DNA from: Clostridium hydrogenum
GTDB lineage: Bacteria; Bacillota; Clostridia; Clostridiales; Clostridiaceae
Assembly: GCF_021432385.1 (NCBI RefSeq)
Contig: NZ_JAEACT010000004.1
Coordinates: 1,050,001-1,114,000, forward strand
Direction: 5' to 3'
DNA: 64,000 bases
In this document: one piece after another, positions 26,549-34,302 of the stretch
Layout: every line of letters begins with the position of its first letter
How positions within the stretch are numbered: position 1 is the first letter of the stretch
Translations under genes and position numbers: made by a program
Notes under the pieces: generated by a model
What the model was told of the DNA's origin: nothing
The model's database searches: none
What the model saw: only the letters and a program-made list of their open reading frames with translations

Positions 26549-26646
26549 AGCTATACCATTGCGAAACTTAAAATTCATTTGTAACAAAATGCCGGTTTCC
26601 TAGCATTATGATGCACATGAATTTTAATAGTTCAGCTAGCATATCT
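26549..26646 (+). repeat. 98-bp palindromic element, copy 2 (ldh 5' leader)
   Basis: It begins AGCTATACCATTGCGAAACT and ends GCTAGCATATCT, with centre CAAAATGCC-ggtttcc-TAGCATTATG. Length is 98 bp, the same as copies 1, 3 and 4. It ends about 6 bases from the ldh Shine-Dalgarno sequence, so an RNA copy could fold beside the start. Confidence 0.85.
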
Positions 26647-26704
26647 ATATATAGTTTTTCTTAACCATCATTTTTTATTCTTATATAAAAACTATATTTA
26701 ATAT

Positions 26705-26916
26705 CAGAGTACAGAGTGCAAAGTACAGAATACAATGAAATTTGATTTATCTTACTTATATTCTATAAATCTTTAAAATCAAGGAGAGTTCAGCTTAGCT
26801 GAAAATATATAATGGAGTATTTAAAGGTTTGGACGTTAGTCCATTAAATTTAAAAATTTTCTGTCATAATAGAAAATTTACTTTCACTCTACCCTCTACT
26901 CTTTGCTCTCTACTCT
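26705..26916. repeat. Family-1 palindromic element E (diverged, AGAGTAC/AGAGTAG arms)
   Basis: The left arm is AGAGTAC, AGAGTGC, AAAGTAC, AGAATAC, AATGAAA. The right arm, reverse-complemented, is AGAGTAG, AGAGCAA, AGAGTAG, AGGGTAG, AGTGAAA. The 7-base period is kept but the units and the core differ from other copies (AGTTCAGCTTAGCTGAA and a TTTTCTGTCATAATAGAAAA hairpin remain). It lies between ldh and the MATE gene. Confidence 0.65.
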
Positions 26917-26953
26917 ATATCAATATTATATATCAAATAATAATAATTATCAA

Positions 26954-28279
26954 CTAATATTCTTTATGTTGTTTAATTTTTTTTACTTTTAAATTAAAAC
27001 ATGCCCACATCATTATTCCATCCACGCACCATTCAATTACAGTTATCCACCAGACATAATATATAGGCTTGTTCAATATATGGATGAATATAAAAGTAAA
27101 TGGAAGTCTTATTAGGCAAGATGATATAGTTGTCACTATAAACGGTGTTTTTGTATCACCCATACCTTTAAGCGCATTTGAAAACACCATGGATAGTGCT
27201 ATAGTTGGCTGCTCAAATGCACCTATCGAAAGGCATATAGCTGCATATTTCATCGTAAGCTTTTCATTTATAAAAAATTTAACTAAAAATTCTGATCCAA
27301 ATGCAAAAACGATAGCTAGGCTCATCATTAAAATAAGCGAATAATAAAAGCATTCATTTGCACTTCTTTTTAAACCTTTAAAATCTTTCCTACCATAACT
27401 TATTCCAACAAGTGCTGTAGCTACCATTCCAAATCCAGTTCCTGGCATAAATGACACTGACTCTATTGAATTAGCAATTTCATTTGCTGCAAAGGCAACA
27501 GTTCCTGCTCTCATTATTATAAACGTACATATAAGACGGCTGAGACTATATGCTGCTTCTTCACATGAAGATGGAATTGACAATTTTAGCAGTTCTATTA
27601 TTTTCTTTAAATTTATTTTTAATAATAGATTTATTCTTATATCAGTTGATACTTTTACAACATAGTAATAATCGAAAAGAAACCCTATTAACTGTGAAAG
27701 TACAGAAGCTATTGCAGCACCATAAGCAGCTGAAACATAGCCCTTAAATCCAAATATAATAAAAAAATCTAAAATTATCTTTGATATTGATACATATATT
27801 GAAATCTTAAAGGGTTCAATCATATTTCCATAACTTCTTACTATGGAATTTATTACATTAATATTCATATTAAAAACTATGCTTATGCATAATACTCTCA
27901 TTATTTTTGCAGTATGTATTAGGTTTGCTCTCTTAATTCCTGCTATAATAAGTATTTTATCTGTATTAATATAAATAAAAATTCCTACCAAAATTGAAAT
28001 TATAATTCCAATAAAGAATCCAGTTTCCGCATACTCATTAGCGTCTTTATATCGTACTGCTCCATAACTTTGTGATGCTAATGTTGTTATGCCAATACAA
28101 ATTCCAGTAAAAATAAAAATATTTAAAAATGTATTAAAAATATTATTACATATTCCAATTTCAGAAACTTCTGAGCTTCCACCACATTTTCCTATAAGCA
28201 TCATATCAAACACACTTAGGAAATTATATAAAGTCAATTCTAGGATTGCTGGAAACGATATATTTAAAACTTTTTTCAT
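26954..28279 (-). CDS. MATE-family efflux transporter
   Basis: A 441-residue integral membrane protein with twelve predicted helices in two similar halves, as in NorM/DinF transporters. Family features include FDMMLIGKCGG in the first helix region, TLASQSYGA, and VATALVGISYGRKDFKGLKR at the start of the second half. It exports cationic compounds or drugs in exchange for Na+ or H+; the substrate cannot be told. It is transcribed away from the amidase gene and appears monocistronic. Confidence 0.9.
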   Translation of the reverse strand: MKKVLNISFPAILELTLYNFLSVFDMMLIGKCGGSSEVSEIGICNNIFNTFLNIFIFTGICIGITTLASQSYGAVRYKDANEYAETGFFIGIIISILVGIFIYINTDKILIIAGIKRANLIHTAKIMRVLCISIVFNMNINVINSIVRSYGNMIEPFKISIYVSISKIILDFFIIFGFKGYVSAAYGAAIASVLSQLIGFLFDYYYVVKVSTDIRINLLLKINLKKIIELLKLSIPSSCEEAAYSLSRLICTFIIMRAGTVAFAANEIANSIESVSFMPGTGFGMVATALVGISYGRKDFKGLKRSANECFYYSLILMMSLAIVFAFGSEFLVKFFINEKLTMKYAAICLSIGAFEQPTIALSMVFSNALKGMGDTKTPFIVTTISSCLIRLPFTFIFIHILNKPIYYVWWITVIEWCVDGIMMWACFNLKVKKIKQHKEY

Positions 28280-28417
28280 TTATTCTCCAATCAAACTTAG
28301 TGCTTACATTTTAGTTATATTATTTTTATAAAAATTAATTACTCTTTATAGTATTTTTAGTACTACCTTTAGGAAATAATAATTTATGACTACTTAAAAT
28401 TTAAGGGGTGATAATCG

Positions 28418-29623
28418 TTGAAAAAACGTTTATTTATTGTTACTATCACTTTATTTTCGCTATTATTTCAAAATGCAAATTACATAAATGCAAAGGCTCC
28501 AAATAAGACTGATGAAACAAATAAACAAACTAAAATTATAAAACCAAGTAAACCCAATGAATCAAAGGAAAATTCTAAATTAAGTGAAGAAGCAAATAAA
28601 ACTATGGCAAAATCTGAACTTCAAAACCTTTATAATATACGTTCATCAGTATTTACTTCATTGGATTTAAAAAAACTCCCAGAACTTTTTGATACTTCAC
28701 AAAAGTATGGAAGCTGGGCTTTAGACCACGAAGTTAAACGTATTAAATACCTAAATGAATGGAGTTATAGGAGAAACATAAAATTTACAGATGTAAGTTC
28801 AACTATAAATTTTAAAAGAGTAAGACGTATTGGAAACAGGTATCGTTTTTCACTTACTGAAATATATACCTTTAACTATATGTATAAAGACGATCCAGAT
28901 CCTATAAATAATTGTTTTAAAGTTGGTATCCGCCATGGTGTAGATTTAATAAACAAAAACAACAAATGGCTAATTTACAATGATTGGTATACGGACTGCT
29001 TTGAGGATGCCTTGGATAATTACACCAATGATTTAACAATGCCTAATACTTCTAAACTACAAGTTTTTTCTATTGCAAATAATCCTAGGAATATGCCCCA
29101 AATGCTTGCAGGGCAATATGATAGGATGGCTGCCATCGAGTATGCCGATAAATACTATCTAAATTATAACAAGAAATATATGGATTTTACTGGCATCGGC
29201 GGTGATTGTACCAACTTTGTTTCTCAATGTTTAAGTGACAAGGAGGGCGGTAATCTTAAATATGGTGGCGGCTGGCATTGCAGTGGCGGTCATGGTAGCA
29301 GAGCATTTGTAAATACTGATGCCTTTAGAGATTATTTGATATATAGTGGAAGAGGAAGGCTTATAAAAGTAGGTAAATTTCCTGACTTAGTGAAATCAAC
29401 AACTGCTTATCCTAATGGTGCTGTTGGGAAACTAATTGCTGGCGATATAGTTGCTTATGCCAAAAAAAATAATATAGATCACTTTGCAATAGTAACCGAT
29501 TTTGATTCTCACGGTTATCCTCTTATTAATTCCCATACAACAGATAGATATCATGTACCTTGGGATTTAGGTTGGGCAAATAGCAACATTAATTTTCATA
29601 TTATACATTCAAGTTTACATTAA
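28418..29623 (+). CDS. Secreted amidase-domain protein (Amidase_6 type)
   Basis: A 401-residue protein. The TTG start follows AAGGGGTGATAATCG. A signal peptide (MKKRLFIVTITLFSLLFQNA, cleavage near residue 26) and a lysine/asparagine-rich linker precede a central unassigned domain (about 70-210). The C-terminal catalytic domain has candidate nucleophile C264 in GIGGDCTNFVSQCL, then WHCSGGHGSRAFVNTD, GDIVAYAKKNNIDHFAIV with the histidine, and LINSHTTDRYHVPW. The domain is common in Firmicute spore or cell-wall proteins and is thought to act as a cysteine amidase. The target bond is not known. It is followed by ytaF, possibly co-transcribed. Confidence 0.85.
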   Translation: MKKRLFIVTITLFSLLFQNANYINAKAPNKTDETNKQTKIIKPSKPNESKENSKLSEEANKTMAKSELQNLYNIRSSVFTSLDLKKLPELFDTSQKYGSWALDHEVKRIKYLNEWSYRRNIKFTDVSSTINFKRVRRIGNRYRFSLTEIYTFNYMYKDDPDPINNCFKVGIRHGVDLINKNNKWLIYNDWYTDCFEDALDNYTNDLTMPNTSKLQVFSIANNPRNMPQMLAGQYDRMAAIEYADKYYLNYNKKYMDFTGIGGDCTNFVSQCLSDKEGGNLKYGGGWHCSGGHGSRAFVNTDAFRDYLIYSGRGRLIKVGKFPDLVKSTTAYPNGAVGKLIAGDIVAYAKKNNIDHFAIVTDFDSHGYPLINSHTTDRYHVPWDLGWANSNINFHIIHSSLH

Positions 29624-29686
29624 AATGTAACCTAAAAGATAATTTATGAATAGTATATTGTGTATCACTTTAAAAAGAGGATATCT

Positions 29687-30298
29687 ATGCAGATACTTTC
29701 AACTATACTATTCGTATTATCTGCCAGCACAGATAATTTTGTCGTAGGATTATCCTATGGAATAAAAAAAATAAGGATAACACCATCCATTAATATATTT
29801 ATTGCTGCAATATCAGCACTTGGGACAATACTATCTATGGAATTCGGCAAATTAATTATAAATTTTCTACCCAATGGCTTAACAAATATGCTTGGTAGTC
29901 TTATTCTAATCGCTATAGGTTTATGGTCTATTTGTGGAGAATTTTGCACTATAAAAAAAACTACTTTTAAAGAAGAAAATAACCTATCAAAATTAGGAGA
30001 TATATTAAATAATCCTGAAAGTGCTGATACGGATACTTCTGGTAACATAGACTTAAAGGAATCTTCATCACTTGCTATAGCACTTGCATTAAACAACATG
30101 GGGCTTGGAATAGGTGCAAGCATAACCGGGTTAAATGTAGTATTTACTAGTATTTTAACTTTTTTTATAAGTATAATAACAATTTCACTTGGACTTACCT
30201 TGGGAAATAAATATCTCTCCAAAACCCTGGGTAAATATGCATCTATAATTTCGGGGCTAGTTATTATACTTCTTGGAATCTACGAGATGATAATTTAA
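29687..30298 (+). CDS. ytaF: Sporulation membrane protein YtaF (MntP-like)
   Basis: A protein of about 203 residues starting at ATG 29687 (AGAGGA upstream). It has six predicted helices arranged as two similar triplets separated by a hydrophilic loop. The motif ASTDNFVVGLSYG in helix 1 and ALALNNMGLGIGASITGLN in helix 4 are diagnostic of the YtaF branch of the MntP fold. The family is conserved in spore formers; its transport role is unproven. Its stop codon touches the first bases of family-1 element F. Confidence 0.88.
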   Translation: MQILSTILFVLSASTDNFVVGLSYGIKKIRITPSINIFIAAISALGTILSMEFGKLIINFLPNGLTNMLGSLILIAIGLWSICGEFCTIKKTTFKEENNLSKLGDILNNPESADTDTSGNIDLKESSSLAIALALNNMGLGIGASITGLNVVFTSILTFFISIITISLGLTLGNKYLSKTLGKYASIISGLVIILLGIYEMII

Positions 30299-30299
30299 A

Positions 30300-30480
30300 T
30301 CAATGCACAATGCACAATGATGGATGATTTTTTGCTAACGCAAAAAATCTAAAAATTAAAAAAGCTAGGATATTCAGCAAAGCTGAATATCCTAGCTTTT
30401 TATATATTTAAAGATTTACCCGACCAAAGAAGGGTAAATCCTCCTTCATTGTGAATTGTGCATCGTGAATTGTGAATTGT
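30300..30480 (+). repeat. Family-1 palindromic element F (ATGCACA/ATTCACA arms)
   Basis: The left arm is CAATGCACAATGCACAATGA; the right arm is CTCCTTC then ATTGTGA, ATTGTGC, ATCGTGA, ATTGTGA, ATTG. The core has GATTTTTTGC/GCAAAAAATC, a perfect GCTAGGATATTCAGC/GCTGAATATCCTAGC hairpin and GATTTACCC/GGGTAAATC. It fills the whole space between the convergent stop codons of ytaF and the ABC permease. Confidence 0.9.
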
Positions 30481-31284
30481 CTATAAGTCTAGCTTTCTTT
30501 CCATTATATATGCTGTACCAATAAATATTCCTACTGTTACAAGTAATGCGAAAATACCGCCAACAACACTTACTGGTAATAATAGAATATCAACAGATCC
30601 TTTTCCTGAAGAAATGGTAATTGGATCTCCTGTATAAGTTACATAGGGATTTAATGTTTTAGGAAATGCCTTACTTATAAGTTGATAAAGCTTTCCATAA
30701 ACTAAATTAATAACTATGAATATTAAAAAGCTTACAAATCCACTGTATTTACGTTTATTCATTATCATCTTAGATATAACACATGAAAAATATATTATTA
30801 ACAAAGTTGATGTATATCCAGCTATAGATATAATCAAGTCTACAAATAAATTTCTATATAATGCAAAAGTATTTACTGTTGGATCTTTGGTAATCTGATG
30901 CAGTGCTCTTATAATATTATCATACTTGCCAAGTGGCACGGCAACCATGAATAAAAATATAATTCCTCCTAAAACAGCCGTAGCTGCTGATACAATAAGT
31001 GCTGAAATTAGTTTTGCACCTAAAATTTGATATCCACTTCTAGGTAAGGTAAGTACCAAATATCCTGTATCCTGTTTTAAATCTCTAGTAAACATTATTA
31101 TATTAAATATAAATGCTCCAACGCATACTCCAAACCATATTAAAAATGAGAGTCCCATTATTGCATCGTCGCCCCAAGCATTTATTCTAGTCATAAGTGC
31201 CAAATTCAAAAAAACTACTACCCCTAATAAAATTAAAAATTCCTTTGATACTGTTTTTAATTCATACTTTATAAGTTTAAGCAT
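30481..31284 (-). CDS. ABC exporter permease, second module
   Basis: A 267-residue membrane protein with about six helices. It opens MLKLIKYELKTVSKE and has LKQDTGYLVLTLPRSGYQILGAK, a segment shared with the paralogue at 32000-32746. The ATG overlaps the ATPase stop as ATGCTTAA, the same junction as in the upstream module. It belongs to a GntR-controlled tandem ABC operon (33807 to 30481). Apart from that segment and the N-terminus the two permeases have diverged, so the two modules may form a heteromeric exporter or handle different substrates. Confidence 0.85.
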   Translation of the reverse strand: MLKLIKYELKTVSKEFLILLGVVVFLNLALMTRINAWGDDAIMGLSFLIWFGVCVGAFIFNIIMFTRDLKQDTGYLVLTLPRSGYQILGAKLISALIVSAATAVLGGIIFLFMVAVPLGKYDNIIRALHQITKDPTVNTFALYRNLFVDLIISIAGYTSTLLIIYFSCVISKMIMNKRKYSGFVSFLIFIVINLVYGKLYQLISKAFPKTLNPYVTYTGDPITISSGKGSVDILLLPVSVVGGIFALLVTVGIFIGTAYIMERKLDL

Positions 31285-31981
31285 CTTTAAAAACCTCCCT
31301 GTAAATTTCATCTATAGACATATTTTTTTCTGTTCTGAGTTCCTCTGCATCTCCGCTTAAGACATTTCTACCATTTTGTATAAACACTACATCATCAAAT
31401 AATCTTTCTATGTCACTTACAAGATGTGTTGTTATAATCATTGAACTCTTCTCGTTAAAGTTGTTTACTATGGTATCAAGTATTTTTTCCCTTGTTGTTG
31501 GATCTACTCCTCCAAGCGGTTCATCTAGTATATACAATCTTGCTTTTCTAGATAAGACTAGTACCAAATGAAGCTTTTCAGTCATTCCTTTTGAAAGAGT
31601 TGTAACCTTACTTTCTTTATCTAACTTCATAAACTTCAAAAGCTCTTCCGCTTTATCATAATCAAAATCACTGTAGAAGTCCTTGAAGAAATTCATGGCA
31701 TCTTTTATTTTCATCCATTTATAAAGATAGTTTTTATCAGGTAAGTACGATACTACTGCTTTTGTGAGGACTCCTGGCTCCATTCCATCTATTAAAACCT
31801 CTCCTGAACTCTTTGTTAAAAGTCCTGCAACTATTTTTAAGAAGGTACTCTTTCCACTTCCATTAGGTCCGAGTAACCCTAGTATCTTTCCTTCTTTTAA
31901 TTCTATTTCAAAATTATCTAGTGCCTTTTTCTTAAAATAACTTTTGTTAAGGTTAGAAACCTTTAATATACAATCTCCCAA
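31277..31981 (-). CDS. ABC transporter ATP-binding protein, second module
   Basis: A 234-residue ATPase starting at TTG 31981 with GGAGG eight bases before; this start gives the same length as its paralogue. Walker A is GPNGSGKST, the signature region is TLSKGMTEKL, Walker B is RLYILDEPLGGVDP and the switch is TTHLV. By eye it differs from the ATPase at 32739-33443 at only 12 of about 230 aligned residues. It is coupled by overlap to the permease downstream. Confidence 0.9.
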   Translation of the reverse strand: MGDCILKVSNLNKSYFKKKALDNFEIELKEGKILGLLGPNGSGKSTFLKIVAGLLTKSSGEVLIDGMEPGVLTKAVVSYLPDKNYLYKWMKIKDAMNFFKDFYSDFDYDKAEELLKFMKLDKESKVTTLSKGMTEKLHLVLVLSRKARLYILDEPLGGVDPTTREKILDTIVNNFNEKSSMIITTHLVSDIERLFDDVVFIQNGRNVLSGDAEELRTEKNMSIDEIYREVFKDA

Positions 31982-31999
31982 TTCTCTTACCTCCATTAA

Positions 32000-32746
32000 T
32001 TACAAATCCATATGCTTTTCTAAAATACGTGATGTAGCTATAAATAACCCTACAACTACTATTATTTCTATAGTAGAGCTTACTATATTGCTAGATAAAT
32101 CTCCATAATTATAGGTTGAAATTGCCCCTGATAAAATTTTTATCTTTCCTCCAATTACCACTATTCTTTGTGGAAAAATATTATCCAAAAACTCCTCAAC
32201 CTTATATATAGCATACATAAACACTGCAAATATGCCACAAGCAAATAATCCATTAAATCTCCTGTTTTTTAAGATTACTTTTGATAGCGTATTTACAAAA
32301 TAAATTATTATAAGGATTGCCGCATATTCATACAAAGTTGATATAATCCTAATTATAATTCCTATATTGAGGCTTATTTTTATGAAATTAGTTGAAAGCC
32401 AGGTATCAATGAATAATAAAAAACCTATTCCAATAAGCCAAATAATAAAGCTTTCTATTAAAGCTACTATTATCTTTTCACCAACCAGTGAATATCCCTT
32501 TTTAGGAAGTGTAAATGTTAAATACCCTGTATCCTGCTTTAATTCTCTTGTATATATCATTATATTACTTATAAATACTGCCACTCCTGCTCCAAATGTA
32601 ATTAAGAAGCTCACCCAAAATATTGCCTTGCTAGGCAATACATTCACTCTTGTCATAAGAGCTAAGTTTAATAATATTTCAACTATTGCAATTACAAATA
32701 CATCCCTTGATACAGTCTTCAGCTCATATTTTATAAGCTTAAGCAT
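32000..32746 (-). CDS. ABC exporter permease, first module
   Basis: A 248-residue membrane protein with about six helices, starting MLKLIKYELKTVSRD at ATG 32746 with the same ATGCTTAA overlap as the second module. The LKQDTGYLTFTLPKKGYSLVG segment marks the paralogy. The rest of the sequence is clearly different from the second permease. Members of this family accompany YtrA-type regulators and ATPases in cell-envelope stress or antibiotic responses in Firmicutes; the substrate here is unknown. Confidence 0.85.
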   Translation of the reverse strand: MLKLIKYELKTVSRDVFVIAIVEILLNLALMTRVNVLPSKAIFWVSFLITFGAGVAVFISNIMIYTRELKQDTGYLTFTLPKKGYSLVGEKIIVALIESFIIWLIGIGFLLFIDTWLSTNFIKISLNIGIIIRIISTLYEYAAILIIIYFVNTLSKVILKNRRFNGLFACGIFAVFMYAIYKVEEFLDNIFPQRIVVIGGKIKILSGAISTYNYGDLSSNIVSSTIEIIVVVGLFIATSRILEKHMDL

Positions 32747-33443
32747 CCTTGAAGACCTCCCTATAAAGTTCATCTATAGACATATCTTTTTCTGTTCTAA
32801 GTTCCTCTGCATCTCCGCTTAAGACATTTCTACCATTTTGTATAAATACTACATCATCAAATAATCTCTCTATATCATTTACAAGATGCGTTGTTATAAT
32901 CATTGAACTTTTCTCATTAAAATTACTTACTATAGTATCAAGTATTTTTTCTCTTGTTGTTGGATCTACACCTCCAAGCGGTTCATCTAATATATACAAT
33001 CTTGCCTTTCTAGATAAGACTAGTACCAAATGAAGCTTTTCAGTCATTCCTTTTGAAAGAGTTGTAACTTTACTTTCCTTATCTAAATTCATAAATTTTA
33101 AAAGTTCTTCTGCCTTAGCATAATCAAAATCACTGTAGAAGTCCTTAAAGAACTCCATGGCATCTTTTATTTTCATCCATTTATAAAGATAATTTTTATC
33201 AGGTAAATACGATACTACCGCTTTTGTAAGAACTCCTGGTTCCATTCCATCTATTAAAACTTCTCCTGAACTCTTTGTTAAAAGTCCCGCAACTATCTTT
33301 AATAAGGTACTCTTTCCACTTCCATTAGGTCCGAGTAAGCCAAGTATCTTTCCTTCCTTTAATTCTAGCTGAAAATTATCTAGAGCTTTCTTCTTAAGAT
33401 AATTTTTATTAAGGTTAGAAACTTTCAATATAGAATCTGACAT
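32739..33443 (-). CDS. ABC transporter ATP-binding protein, first module
   Basis: A 234-residue ATPase with Walker A GPNGSGKST, TLSKGMTEKL signature, LYILDEPLGGVDP and TTHLV. It is nearly identical to the ATPase at 31277-31981. AAGGGGG precedes its ATG, which lies one base beyond the regulator's stop codon. It forms the first exporter module with the overlapping permease. Confidence 0.92.
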   Translation of the reverse strand: MSDSILKVSNLNKNYLKKKALDNFQLELKEGKILGLLGPNGSGKSTLLKIVAGLLTKSSGEVLIDGMEPGVLTKAVVSYLPDKNYLYKWMKIKDAMEFFKDFYSDFDYAKAEELLKFMNLDKESKVTTLSKGMTEKLHLVLVLSRKARLYILDEPLGGVDPTTREKILDTIVSNFNEKSSMIITTHLVNDIERLFDDVVFIQNGRNVLSGDAEELRTEKDMSIDELYREVFKDA

Positions 33444-33444
33444 T

Positions 33445-33807
33445 TTATTCGCCCCCTTCTAATCTCTCTCTTATTACATTCACAATTTCATCATCACTAA
33501 AGCCAAAACTTTTGATGCTTTGTATAAAATTCTCGATTACCTCTCTTGCCATTTCCTTCTTCAAACTTTTAACCATATTACCATCCTCCTTGATAAAGCT
33601 TCCGGTACCCCTTTGTGTATAAGTTATATCTTCTCTCTCAAGTTCTTGATAAACCCTCTGCAGTGTATTTGGATTAACCTTATAATTAACTGCCATTTCC
33701 CTTATTGAAGGTAATTTATCACCTGGTTTTACTTTGCCATTAATTATATCTATTTTTATACTGTTTATTATCTGCATGTAAATTGGAATCTTATTATCAA
33801 ACTTCAT
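33445..33807 (-). CDS. GntR-family repressor, YtrA subfamily
   Basis: A 120-residue regulator. The winged-helix domain (about 10-75) contains IPIYMQIINSIKIDIINGKV, KPGDKLPSIREMA and VNPNTLQRVYQELER. The short C-terminal helix region is typical of the YtrA subfamily, which lacks a large ligand domain. It is the first gene of the tandem ABC operon and is autoregulated in relatives. A 32-bp dyad in its promoter (33879-33910) is the expected operator. GGAGGT precedes the ATG. Confidence 0.92.
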   Translation of the reverse strand: MKFDNKIPIYMQIINSIKIDIINGKVKPGDKLPSIREMAVNYKVNPNTLQRVYQELEREDITYTQRGTGSFIKEDGNMVKSLKKEMAREVIENFIQSIKSFGFSDDEIVNVIRERLEGGE

Positions 33808-33878
33808 AGCTATACCTCCATTATTATTTTATTGTATATAAACTGTCTTTTAATTACAAATCCTAATATTTGTCATTG

Positions 33879-33925
33879 TTTTAGTGTACTATATATATAG
33901 TACGCTAAAACATTAAAAAGGTCAA
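33879..33925 (-). promoter_or_regulatory. Promoter of the GntR-ABC operon with a 32-bp operator dyad
   Basis: TTGACC (33925-33920), 17 bases and TACTAT (33902-33897) form the minus-strand promoter. The -10 lies inside TTTTAGTGTACTATAT / ATATAGTACGCTAAAA (33879-33910), a dyad with one mismatch. AGTGTA...TACGCT fits the half-site style known for YtrA operators. Confidence 0.8.
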
Positions 33926-33959
33926 TAGCATTTTAAAAAAAAAGAGTACGAACTTAACC

Positions 33960-34046
33960 AATTCACAATTCACGATGCACAATGCACAATGAAGGATGAT
34001 TTTCTTCCGCTTTGCTACAGAAAATCTTAAAACTTATTTTTTGTAA
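33960..34046 (+). repeat. Family-1 half-element G (left arm and first hairpins only)
   Basis: ATTCACA, ATTCACG, ATGCACA, ATGCACA, ATGAAGG is followed by GATGATTTTCTTCCGCTTTG, ACAGAAAATC and AACTTATTTTTTG, then similarity stops. The right half is missing. A different palindrome (34113-34301) follows. Confidence 0.8.
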
Positions 34047-34112
34047 TATTTGTTGACCTTATCTTAAAATTCCGTAGGCACTAAATTTTTCACCTTTAAA
34101 ACCATGTGCATT

Positions 34113-34301
34113 GCGAAGTAAGTGTGTTGTAGGATGATTTAAATAAAATTTTATAAATCTTAGGAAAAAAACTTTAAAAGGCTTAGAGATTTCAATTGTC
34201 TGAGCTTCTTCTCAGCGAGTTATTGAAACCTCTTAGGCTTTTAAAGTTTTTTTCTTAGATTTATTAATTTTATTTAATATCCTACAACACACTTACTTCG
34301 C
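34113..34301. repeat. 189-bp palindrome with long perfect terminal inverted repeats
   Basis: The ends GCGAAGTAAGTGTGTTGTAG and its reverse complement are perfect for 23 bases. Inside, AAACTTTAAAAGGCTTAGAG pairs with CTCTTAGGCTTTTAAAGTTT, and a GAGCTTCTTCTC hairpin lies at the centre. The right end is one base from the stop codon of the convergent ABC permease. I see no second copy in the window. Confidence 0.8.
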
Positions 34302-34302
34302 T

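Noticed and set aside
29755-30222. Minus-strand frame of 155 codons
   Set aside because: It is the antisense of ytaF, which has clear family motifs.
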